A DNA stretch of 64,000 nt from Dyella monticola (GTDB lineage Bacteria > Pseudomonadota > Gammaproteobacteria > Xanthomonadales > Rhodanobacteraceae). The position numbers and the translations under genes were made by a program. The stretch is from positions 124,001-188,000 of the forward strand of contig NZ_QRBE01000003.1 in the NCBI RefSeq assembly GCF_003363155.1. Reading direction: 5' to 3'. Below, one piece after another: positions 25,034-32,859 of the stretch (the stretch's first letter is position 1; every line of letters starts with the position of its first letter). The notes under the pieces were generated by a model. That model saw only the letters and a list, made by a program, of their open reading frames with translations, ran no database searches and had not been told where the DNA came from.

Positions 25034-26410
25034 TCAGTTCGGCGCCGACAGATTATCCAGTAACGCCTTGAGGAAGCGCGCTGCTTCGCCGCCCGTGGCA
25101 GCACGATGATCGAACGTGACGCTGATCGGCATACGGCGATGCACTTCGATGCCACCCATCACGGCGACCACGTCGTGGCTCAACTTGCCCGCGCCGATGA
25201 TCGCCACGCACGGCGGCACCACCACCGGGGTCGCGTAACGACCGGCGAACATGCCGAAGTTCGACAGGCTGATGGTGTAGCCGCTGAGTTCCGAGGACGG
25301 AATCGTGCGATCTTCCACCTGCGCGCGTAAACGCTGGATGCCGGTGCGCACGCCAGCACCGTCGAGCATGTCTGCATTACGCAGGGCGGGCACGAACAAG
25401 CCGTCTTCCGTATCGACGGCGATGCCGATATCCACATGCGGATGCAGCGTGCGCGTGAGGTTCTTGCCGTCGAACCAGGCATTGAGCGCCGGCACGGCTT
25501 TGCACGCGGCGACGATGGCGCGGATCAGGCGTGCGGTGATGTCCTGCTTGCCGATCCAGGCGTGCAGGTCGGCATCGTCCACCAGCGTGGTGGGCACCAC
25601 GTTGGCGTGCGCTTCGGCCATGACGCGCGCCATGTTGCGACGAACGCCCTTGAGCTGTTCGGGCTGGCCGCTGGCGTGCACGCTCGGCGGTGCCGTGCGC
25701 ACCGGCTTGCCGGCCAGCGACACCGGCGTGCGTGCTGCTTCCGGCTGCGGCAATTCGGGTGCCAGATGACGACCGGCGGAGGCCGGTACGACGCGAGCAG
25801 GGGCGGCGCCGAGGGCGGCGTTGCCGTTGGCTGCGGCGTTCTTCACATCCTGCATGGTGACCACACCATCGGCACCGGTGCCGCGCACGCGCGTGATGTC
25901 CACTTTCAACTTCTTCGCCAGTGCGCGAACCGCCGGAACGGCTTTTACGCCGCCCACGCTGGAGGTCTGTTCGACGTGCACGTGACTGCCGCTGACCATC
26001 GCGCCGACCACGGTGCCTTCGTCTTCGCGCTCTGCGTTGCCGTTGCTGGTTTCGATTTCGCCGCCTTCATCGGACGCAGTGACTTTCTTAGGTTCTGCCG
26101 CGGCGGCTTTCTTCGGGCCGTGGTGATGGCCGGTGGATTCGGCTTCCGCGCGCTGTTTGGCATTCGGATCGGGTTCGAATTCGGCCAGTGCGGCGCCGGT
26201 GTCGATCACGTCACCGGCTGCGCCGTGCAACTTGGTGACTTTGCCGGTGTAGGGCGAGGGCACGTCGACGACGGCCTTGGCGGTTTCCATCGACACCAGC
26301 GGTGCGTCGAGCTTGATTTGATCGCCTTCCTTGACGTGCCACTCGACGATGGTTGCGTCGGGCAAGCCTTCGCCGAGGTCTGGCAGGTAGAACGTCTTGA
26401 TGTCGGCCAT
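25034..26410 (-). CDS. pdhC: Dihydrolipoamide acyltransferase (E2) of a 2-oxoacid dehydrogenase
   Basis: 458 residues. One N-terminal lipoyl domain has its lipoyl-lysine at K45 (VSMETAKAVVDVPSP; the usual ETDKA is ETAKA here). An Ala/Lys/Glu linker follows, with the peripheral-subunit-binding domain at about 160-195 (VPAVRALAKKLKVDITRVRG) and the acyltransferase core with its catalytic His in VTFDHRAATGGEAARFLKAL. It transfers an acyl group from E1 to CoA. The ATG at 26410 starts MADIKTFYLPDLGEGL; in-frame upstream codons are rejected. The E1 pair is upstream on the same strand. Pyruvate is favoured as substrate; a branched-chain complex is possible. Confidence 0.88.
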   Translation of the reverse strand: MADIKTFYLPDLGEGLPDATIVEWHVKEGDQIKLDAPLVSMETAKAVVDVPSPYTGKVTKLHGAAGDVIDTGAALAEFEPDPNAKQRAEAESTGHHHGPKKAAAAEPKKVTASDEGGEIETSNGNAEREDEGTVVGAMVSGSHVHVEQTSSVGGVKAVPAVRALAKKLKVDITRVRGTGADGVVTMQDVKNAAANGNAALGAAPARVVPASAGRHLAPELPQPEAARTPVSLAGKPVRTAPPSVHASGQPEQLKGVRRNMARVMAEAHANVVPTTLVDDADLHAWIGKQDITARLIRAIVAACKAVPALNAWFDGKNLTRTLHPHVDIGIAVDTEDGLFVPALRNADMLDGAGVRTGIQRLRAQVEDRTIPSSELSGYTISLSNFGMFAGRYATPVVVPPCVAIIGAGKLSHDVVAVMGGIEVHRRMPISVTFDHRAATGGEAARFLKALLDNLSAPN

Positions 26411-26479
26411 GTTCGGATTTCCGAAAGTGTGTGTGTGTTGGTTTTTTTCGCCCACCCCTGCGTGTCGCAGGGATGGAGC

Positions 26480-27460
26480 TTAGGACTGGGCCAGTGTACG
26501 TTTCGCCGCTTCCACCACGCGTTCCGTGCTCGGCAGATATTTCATCTCCAGGCGGAACAGCGGAATGTGCGTATCCCAGCCGGTGACGCGCTCTACCGGC
26601 GCGAGCAGGCTGTACAGGCATTCCTCGGCGATGCGCGCGGCGATTTCCGCGCCGAAGCCGGCCGTCTTGGGTGCTTCGTGCAGGATCACGCAGCGGCCGG
26701 TTTTCTGCACCGATTCGGCGATGGTGTCGAAATCCAGCGGCGTGAGCGTGGCCACGTCGATCACTTCGGCGCTGATGCCTTCCTCGGCCAGCGCGTCGGC
26801 GGCTTCCAGCGCTTCCTTCACCTGCGCGCCCCAGGTCACGATGGTGACGTCGGTGCCGTCGCGCAGCACGAAGCACACGTCCAATGGCAGCGCTTCGCCG
26901 TCATCGGGTACTTCTTCTTTGTACTGGCGGTAGATGCGCTTGGGTTCGAAGAACATCACCGGATCCGGATCGCGGATCGCGGCAAGCAAGAGGCCATAGG
27001 CGCGTGCAGGCGACGAAGGCATCACCACGCGCAGGCCGGGGATGTTGGTGAACAGGTGTTCGTTCGCTTCGGAGTGATGCTCCGGCGCGCGAATGCCGCC
27101 GCCCCAGGGGGCACGCCACACGGCCGGCACGGTGATGCGTCCGCGCGTGCGGTTGCGCATGCGTGCGGCGTGGCAGGCGATCTGCTCCATCATCGGGTAG
27201 ATGAAGCCTTCGAACTGCGCTTCGGCCACCGGCTTCATGCCTGCAGCGGCAAGGCCGACGGTGACACCGGCGATGGTGGTTTCGTCCAGCGGCGTGTCGA
27301 GCACGCGCAAGGGACCGTATTTTTCCTGCAGACCCTGCGTGGCGCGGAACACGCCACCGTTGACGCCGACATCTTCGCCCAGCACGACAACGCTTTCGTC
27401 ATGGGCCATTTCATACGCAAGCGCTTGGGTAACGGCTTCGATAAGAGTGATTTGTGCCAT
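26480..27460 (-). CDS. pdhB: 2-oxoacid (pyruvate) dehydrogenase E1, beta subunit
   Basis: 326 residues of the alpha2-beta2 type E1, the ThDP enzyme that decarboxylates the oxoacid and acylates E2. Family landmarks are VVLGEDVGVNGGVFRATQGL, DTPLDETTIAGVTVGLAAAG, EAQFEGFIYPMMEQI and the C-terminal transketolase-like part (DVTIVTWGAQVKEALEAADA, EVIDVATLTPLDFDTI). It starts 3 bp after the alpha-subunit stop and ends 69 bp before E2. The operon has no E3 in this window. Confidence 0.9.
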   Translation of the reverse strand: MAQITLIEAVTQALAYEMAHDESVVVLGEDVGVNGGVFRATQGLQEKYGPLRVLDTPLDETTIAGVTVGLAAAGMKPVAEAQFEGFIYPMMEQIACHAARMRNRTRGRITVPAVWRAPWGGGIRAPEHHSEANEHLFTNIPGLRVVMPSSPARAYGLLLAAIRDPDPVMFFEPKRIYRQYKEEVPDDGEALPLDVCFVLRDGTDVTIVTWGAQVKEALEAADALAEEGISAEVIDVATLTPLDFDTIAESVQKTGRCVILHEAPKTAGFGAEIAARIAEECLYSLLAPVERVTGWDTHIPLFRLEMKYLPSTERVVEAAKRTLAQS

Positions 27461-27463
27461 GGC

Positions 27464-28549
27464 TTAGTGGGCCTTCTTGTCGAGCGAGAGCGCGAGGTCG
27501 CGCTGTTTGGCGAGATCCGCGGGGACTTCGGCGAAGGTGTAATCGAACATCGCCGTGACGGGTTGGGTCTTGGTCTGGAGGTAGGCATTGACCTCGTTAT
27601 CCATCCACTCGTCGCACTCGGCTTTCCAGGCCTCTTCTTTCTTGTCGTCCCACACTTTCTTGGACACCAGCCAGTTGCGCAGGCGCTTCATCGGTTCTTT
27701 CGCCCAGGCATCTTTCACTTCCTGCTCGCCGCGATAGCGGCGTGCATCGTCGGCCGTGGTGTGATCGCTCAGACGATAGGTGACCAGCTCCAGCACGCTG
27801 CCGCCCTCGCCGTTGCGCGCACGCTCCAACGCATCTTCCATCGCCTTGCGCACGGCGATGATGTCGTTGCCATCCACCTGGATGCAGAAAAGCCCTGCGG
27901 CAATGCCTTTCTGCGCCAACGTCGGTGCGCCTGACTGGATCTTGCGCGGTACGGAAATGGCCCACTGGTTGTTAACGATCACCGCGACCATCGGCAGGTT
28001 CTGCGCGCCGGCGATATTGATGGCGCCGTAGAAATCGCCCTTGGACGAACCGCCGTCGCCGATGGTGCACACGGCTACGCGCTTTTCGTTGCGGATCTTG
28101 AACGCCAATGCGGTGCCGGCGGCGTGCAGGCATTGCGTGGCGATCGGCACCGACCAGGCGAAGTCGTGGCGTGCGGCGCCGTTTTGGTAATCGTTGCCGC
28201 GCTCATCGCCACCCCAGTACATGTACACCTCGCGCGGCTGCACGCCGCGGTAGAGCTGTGCACCGTATTCGCGGTAACTGACGGCGAGCACGTCTTCGGG
28301 CTTCATGGCGCTGCCAATGCCCACGTGTGCGGCTTCGTGACCCAGGCAGCTCGCATACGTGCCGAGCTTGCCGGTACGTTGCAAGGCCACCGACTTGGCG
28401 TCGAACACGCGGGTGGACAACATCAGCTTGTACAACTCGACCATATGGTCGAGGTCTTTGGCGAAGGCAGGTAGATCGTCCCGGACCTGCTTGCCTTCGG
28501 CATCGAGGTATTGCAGATATTCGATTTCAAACTTGGCGGCGATGGACAC
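27464..28549 (-). CDS. pdhA: Pyruvate dehydrogenase-type E1, alpha subunit
   Basis: 361 residues from a GTG at 28549 with GGGAG upstream; the extra codons upstream of the GTG look non-coding. The ThDP-binding motif runs from CTIGDGGSSKGDFYGAINIA to VIVNNQWAISVP. The phosphorylation-loop region is YRLSDHTTADDARRYR. LQRTGKLGTYASCLGHEAAH places it with bacterial PDH/BCKDH alpha chains such as Bacillus PdhA. First gene of the E1alpha-E1beta-E2 operon and divergent from tryptophan dioxygenase, with a 266-bp shared control region in which I see no clear operator. Confidence 0.88.
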   Translation of the reverse strand: MSIAAKFEIEYLQYLDAEGKQVRDDLPAFAKDLDHMVELYKLMLSTRVFDAKSVALQRTGKLGTYASCLGHEAAHVGIGSAMKPEDVLAVSYREYGAQLYRGVQPREVYMYWGGDERGNDYQNGAARHDFAWSVPIATQCLHAAGTALAFKIRNEKRVAVCTIGDGGSSKGDFYGAINIAGAQNLPMVAVIVNNQWAISVPRKIQSGAPTLAQKGIAAGLFCIQVDGNDIIAVRKAMEDALERARNGEGGSVLELVTYRLSDHTTADDARRYRGEQEVKDAWAKEPMKRLRNWLVSKKVWDDKKEEAWKAECDEWMDNEVNAYLQTKTQPVTAMFDYTFAEVPADLAKQRDLALSLDKKAH

Positions 28550-28815
28550 GACTCGCTCCCGTAAGGGGTAGGGGAAAACGCTGCGGGGGAGGCGCGGCCC
28601 ATCCAGTGGGGCCGGACGCACTAGGGATTTGACTAAATTTTACGCGGGCATCACTGCGTTGTGTGTGTAGTCAAAGCGCCCTTTGAACCCAGACAAACGG
28701 TATTTTTTAGCAGGCCGCCATGTTGCGTCGCAAGGTACACTGCAGCATGCGAACCACCGCACCGGCGGTTCGCCATAGTCATTATCATCAGTCTTTTTGC
28801 GGGTTTACGGACGCC

Positions 28816-29664
28816 ATGACGGATAACCAGCGTGACCTGGAGGCGGGCATCGAGCTCGATCTCAGCGGCCGGATGACCTATGGGGGCTACCTGCGGCTGG
28901 ACCAGTTGCTGACCGCGCAGCAGCCGGTCAGCCAGCCCGCCCATCACGATGAAATGCTTTTCATCGTGATGCATCAGGTGGCGGAACTGTGGATGAAGCT
29001 GCTCATTCATGAATTGAAGTCGGCCATTGAGCACCTGCGTATCGACGATGTGAACGAGTGCCTGAAGATCCTGGCGCGCGTCAAGCACGTGCAGCGGCAG
29101 CTTTTCGAGCAGTGGGCGGTGCTGGAGACGTTGACGCCGTCGGAATACCTGGAGTTTCGCGACGCGTTGGGTTCGTCGTCGGGCTTTCAGTCGCTGCAAT
29201 ACCGCATGATCGAATTCATGCTGGGTAACAAGAACGCGCAGATGGTCAAGGTGTTCAACTATGACCCGATGGCGCAGGCGCGCTTGCGCGAGGTGCTGGA
29301 AGCGCCGGGCTTGTACGACGAATTCCTGCGTTATCTCGCCCGCCATGGCCATGACGTACCGGCGGCGCGCATCGAGCGTGACTGGAGCGAGCCGTATCAG
29401 CGCCATGAAGGTGTATTGCCGGTATTGAAGCGCATCTACGAACAACGTTCGACGTTCTGGACCGAGTACCACATGTGCGAACAACTGGTGGACATTGAGG
29501 AAAGTTTCCAGCTTTGGCGTTTCCGCCATATGAAAACGGTGGAGCGCATCATCGGACACCGGCGCGGTACGGGTGGTTCCTCGGGCGTGGCGTTTTTGAA
29601 GAAGGCGTTGGATCTGGAGTTTTTCCCTGAGTTGCTGGATGTGCGCACGGTGCTGGGCAGTTGA
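28816..29664 (+). CDS. kynA: Tryptophan 2,3-dioxygenase
   Basis: 282-residue heme enzyme that opens the indole ring of tryptophan, giving N-formylkynurenine. Signatures are [38 protein letters not shown] with the distal-side His, [20 protein letters not shown], and the proximal heme His region [20 protein letters not shown]. The ATG at 28816 was chosen over an upstream frame because family members start close to this point. The other kynurenine-pathway genes are not in the window. Confidence 0.95.
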   Translation: MTDNQRDLEAGIELDLSGRMTYGGYLRLDQLLTAQQPVSQPAHHDEMLFIVMHQVAELWMKLLIHELKSAIEHLRIDDVNECLKILARVKHVQRQLFEQWAVLETLTPSEYLEFRDALGSSSGFQSLQYRMIEFMLGNKNAQMVKVFNYDPMAQARLREVLEAPGLYDEFLRYLARHGHDVPAARIERDWSEPYQRHEGVLPVLKRIYEQRSTFWTEYHMCEQLVDIEESFQLWRFRHMKTVERIIGHRRGTGGSSGVAFLKKALDLEFFPELLDVRTVLGS

Positions 29665-29770
29665 ATCCCGTTGTGCTGCCGTCCCGGCGAATGCCGGAGG
29701 CAGCGCGAAGTACGGGTTTGAAGCGGTGAGCGAAGCGAATCGCCCAGTAATTTGTAAATCGTCGAAGTCG

Positions 29771-29799
29771 CTGGGCCCTGGGGTTCGCCGGGGCGACGA
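29771..29799. repeat. Dispersed REP-like repeat, copy 1
   Basis: A 29-base core (CTGGGCCC then GTTCGCCGGGGCGACGA) matches 49483-49511 with two mismatches, and shares TTCGCCGGGGCGA with the palindrome at 57665-57692. A CCGTCCCGGCGAATGCCGG stretch nearby at about 29681 forms a partner arm. Lies between kynA and the peptide transporter. Confidence 0.6.
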
Positions 29800-29906
29800 T
29801 TTCTCTACGTTGGAACGTGTCTGGAAGTCTTCCTTGCTGCATCGCGTTTGACTTGAACGCACCTTGCCCGTTACATCTCTTGGGTCCAATCCCAAGGGGA
29901 ACCCCA

Positions 29907-31415
29907 GTGAATCAGCATTCCGAAGCCGGCGTTCAGACCGCGCCCGACTTTCCACAGCTCTTTGGCCATCCGCGCCCCCTGTGGATGCTGTTCATGACCG
30001 AATTCTGGGAACGCTTCGCCTTCTATAGCGTGAGCTGGGCGCTGGCACTGTATATCGTGGCGCAGTTTTATCACGGCAATGCTGCCGGCCAGGGCTGGGC
30101 CAGCGCAATTTTCAGCGCTTACACCGCGTTGGTTTACGCCAGCAGCATTTTCGGCGGCTACGTGGCGGACAAGGTGATCGGCTATCAGCGCTCGATCCTG
30201 GTCGGTGCGTTGGTGATGGGGCTTGGTTTGTTTGTGATGATGCTGCCCGAGAAGAATCTGCTCCTGTGCGGCCTGGCCCTGGTCATCGTGGGCAACGGGT
30301 TGTTCAAGCCCAATATCTCCTCGATGGTCGGACAGTTGTACGGGATCGGCGATGAGCGTCGCGACCGCGGCTTTACGTTGTTCTACATGGGCATCAATTT
30401 TGGCGCGTTGGTGGCGCCGCTGTTGACCGGATGGTTGGCCGGGTATCTGACCAACACGCCCATGCAGCAGAACTACAAAGTGGTGTTCGCCGCCGCTGGT
30501 GTGGGCATGATCCTGAGCATGGTCTGGTTTTGGTTCGGTCGCCGCGGTCTTCGCGGAGTGGGTCGCCCCGCATCCGGCGCCGAAGGGCTCGGTCGCGTGG
30601 CATGGGTGTTCGTCGGCATCGTGATCGCGGTGCCGCTGGTGTATCTGTTGCTGAGATACGGCGCGGAGCGTCTTTCGCTGGTCCTTGCGCCGCTGTTTGT
30701 CATCGTCGCCGCATTGCTGATCGTCGAAGCGATGCGCCATGACAAAGTGCAGTTGGATCGTGTGTTCGCGATGCTGATCATCTTCGCGTTCAACGTGCTG
30801 TTCTGGGTCTTCTATTACCAGCTGGGCACGTCGTTCAATTTCCTGGCGGAAAATCTGGTCGATCGCCGCATGCCGGGTGGCTGGATTTTCCCGGTGGCCT
30901 GGTTCCAGTCGGTCAGTCCGCTGGCGATCATCGTGCTGGCGCCGGTCGTGTCGTTGACGTGGGGCCTGCTCAACAAGCGGCACATGGAACCGTCGATTCC
31001 CCGCAAATTCGGCCTCGGTCTGATTTTCAACGGGCTCGGCTTCGCCGGACTGATGTACGCGTTGTCCAGGTTGATCGGGGAGGGCGGCAGCCTCATCCCG
31101 TTCTGGCCGCTGACGCTGTGCTACGTGCTACAGACGGTGGGCGAGTTGTGCCTATCGCCGATCGGCTTGTCCATGGTCACTAAACTCGCGCCACCGCGGC
31201 TGGTCGGCGTGGCGATGGGCGGATGGTTTCTTTCGCTGGCCGTGGGCGGCAATTTGTCGGGCTTGGTGGCCGGTTATATCAGCGGCACCCATGGCATGAC
31301 GGCCGCCTCCGCGCTGGGCGGATTCACCTTCGGCTTCTGGCTGCTGGTTGCTGCAGGCGTCCTGTTGCTGCTGATCTCGCCGCTGATCAATCGATTGATG
31401 CATGGCGTGAAATGA
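29907..31415 (+). CDS. POT/PTR-family proton-dependent peptide transporter
   Basis: 502 residues from a GTG at 29907 with AAGGGGA upstream. About 14 membrane helices. The POT signature is complete: MTEFWERFAFYSVSWALALY (the ExxERF motif), GGYVADKVIGYQRSIL, and FTLFYMGINFGALVAPLLTG. A later GELCLSPIGLSMVTKLAPPR is also typical. Imports di- and tripeptides with protons across the inner membrane (DtpA/DtpT group). A MarR regulator gene converges on it. Confidence 0.92.
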   Translation: MNQHSEAGVQTAPDFPQLFGHPRPLWMLFMTEFWERFAFYSVSWALALYIVAQFYHGNAAGQGWASAIFSAYTALVYASSIFGGYVADKVIGYQRSILVGALVMGLGLFVMMLPEKNLLLCGLALVIVGNGLFKPNISSMVGQLYGIGDERRDRGFTLFYMGINFGALVAPLLTGWLAGYLTNTPMQQNYKVVFAAAGVGMILSMVWFWFGRRGLRGVGRPASGAEGLGRVAWVFVGIVIAVPLVYLLLRYGAERLSLVLAPLFVIVAALLIVEAMRHDKVQLDRVFAMLIIFAFNVLFWVFYYQLGTSFNFLAENLVDRRMPGGWIFPVAWFQSVSPLAIIVLAPVVSLTWGLLNKRHMEPSIPRKFGLGLIFNGLGFAGLMYALSRLIGEGGSLIPFWPLTLCYVLQTVGELCLSPIGLSMVTKLAPPRLVGVAMGGWFLSLAVGGNLSGLVAGYISGTHGMTAASALGGFTFGFWLLVAAGVLLLLISPLINRLMHGVK

Positions 31416-31464
31416 GCACACGCGGGGAACGGCGAATCGGCCGTTCCCCGCCCTACGTCGGTGG

Positions 31465-31962
31465 TTACATGCCGTGCTGACCGGCCAGAAGCTTATCCAG
31501 GATGCGCGTCAGCCACTGACGCTCTTCCTCATCGAGCTTGACCAGCACCTCGCGCTCACGGGCGCGTGCCATCGGCGCGACGTCGTCGTGGATCACCCAG
31601 CCGGCTTCGGTCAGGCTCAGTACGGAGCGGCGTTTGTCATTGCCGTGCGTCTCACGGTGCACGCGGCCGGCTTCCACCAGCCGGGCGAGCGCGCGACTCA
31701 CTGCCACCTTGTCCATCGCCGTGCGTTCGGCCACTTCCCGCGCGGACAAGCCGTGGAACCGCGCCAGCACCGCCATCACGCGCCATTCGGTCATGCTGAG
31801 GTCGTACCGGCGCTGGTAGTCGTCAGCGATCGCCTGGCTCACCGTGTTGGAAAGGATCGACAAGCGATAAGGCAGGAAATGTTCCAGTTCCAGCGGGGCG
31901 TGCTCGGTTCCGGCGGGGGCGGGCTTGCGCGGGTGAGGTAGGGTGGCGGCGTGTTTGGTCAT
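31465..31962 (-). CDS. MarR-family transcriptional regulator
   Basis: 165 residues. Winged-helix core at about 50-125: SMTEWRVMAVLARFHGLSAR, EVAERTAMDKVAVSRALARL and the wing RETHGNDKRRSVLSLTEAG. It forms dimers and usually represses neighbouring or catabolic genes until a phenolic ligand binds. The closest metabolic genes are the tyrosine-degradation cluster 3 kb to the right and the peptide transporter, so control of either is possible but not shown. No matching operator was identified. Confidence 0.88.
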   Translation of the reverse strand: MTKHAATLPHPRKPAPAGTEHAPLELEHFLPYRLSILSNTVSQAIADDYQRRYDLSMTEWRVMAVLARFHGLSAREVAERTAMDKVAVSRALARLVEAGRVHRETHGNDKRRSVLSLTEAGWVIHDDVAPMARAREREVLVKLDEEERQWLTRILDKLLAGQHGM

Positions 31963-32087
31963 GCGATGGGTGTCGATTTGGCCTGTGGATGCTATGTACC
32001 GACTATAGCGACGACGCGGCTTTACCGAAATTGGCTATCTCGCCAGGTGCGTACAAGGCGGCTCACCGGGAAACCAGGCTGCCCCGC

Positions 32088-32831
32088 TTACAGCTCGTGC
32101 CGTGCATCGAGCTGGAAATTACCCTCGGCGGGTGAAGCGATGACGTTCTGGTAGACGCAGCCCGGGAACAGGTTAGTGGCACTGCCGACGTGGTTGTCCG
32201 GGTTGTACAGATAGGGCACGTGCGACCAGGCACGGTAGCCCAGATCCTTGATCGCCTGTACCTCGGCGTGCGCCAGCTCGATCTCCGAAAGGCGGAAATA
32301 AATGATCGGACGATGCTTGCGGATGGTTTCGGCGGCACCGGCCAGAAGATTGATCAGCGCTTTCTGCGGGTTGACCTTGATCAAATGCAGCGCATCGAGC
32401 TTGAGCTCGTCGACCGTGGTGACAGTGAATGCTTCGTCCTTGCTCTCGCCCGACGTAATCATGCCCTGGCCGGTGGCCCGGCCCAGATAGCGCTGATAGG
32501 TGTAGACATTGGAAAGCTGATTGAGCGCAACGTTGGCGCAGAGCTTCTGGAAGGTGAGGCGGCGAGGTTCGGTGACGTGCACCTGGCCGCGCTCGCCAAC
32601 GGCTTTCGCCAGCCACAACGTATGGGCGCCTGTCTCGGCGCCGAACTCCAGCACCGTATGGCCTTCTTCGATCACCGTGCTGAGCAGCTCGATCTCCTGC
32701 TCCATCCATTCGCCATAGGCTTTCAGCGACTGCGCGGCGAAGCTTTCCGGATTCGCTGCCGTCATCACGCCATAGCGGGTGGGCCACAGGTTGTTGGCAA
32801 GTTGGGTAGTCGCGTCATGGAGATGATTCAT
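32088..32831 (-). CDS. FkbM-like methyltransferase-fold protein with altered active-site segment
   Basis: 247 residues from the ATG at 32831 (AAGGAC upstream). The SAM-binding motif I is kept (HTVLEFGAETGAHTLWLAKA), as are ALNQLSNVYTYQRYLG and VTTVDELKLDALHLIKV. Where FkbM proteins normally have LIKIDVEGAE this one reads LIKVNPQKALINLLAGA, and the later FE motif is YFRLSE, so the acidic residues are gone. It may be a non-catalytic or repurposed member. It lies 28 bp after the TPR lipoprotein gene, probably in one operon. Confidence 0.65.
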   Translation of the reverse strand: MNHLHDATTQLANNLWPTRYGVMTAANPESFAAQSLKAYGEWMEQEIELLSTVIEEGHTVLEFGAETGAHTLWLAKAVGERGQVHVTEPRRLTFQKLCANVALNQLSNVYTYQRYLGRATGQGMITSGESKDEAFTVTTVDELKLDALHLIKVNPQKALINLLAGAAETIRKHRPIIYFRLSEIELAHAEVQAIKDLGYRAWSHVPYLYNPDNHVGSATNLFPGCVYQNVIASPAEGNFQLDARHEL

Positions 32832-32859
32832 GGGGATGTCCTTAGCTCGGGTGAGAGAG

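Noticed and set aside
25436-27934. 832-codon open frame on the plus strand antisense to the E1/E2 operon
   Set aside because: It is the mirror of three well-identified genes in GC-rich codons, rich in His/Gly/Arg with no family pattern and no ribosome site.
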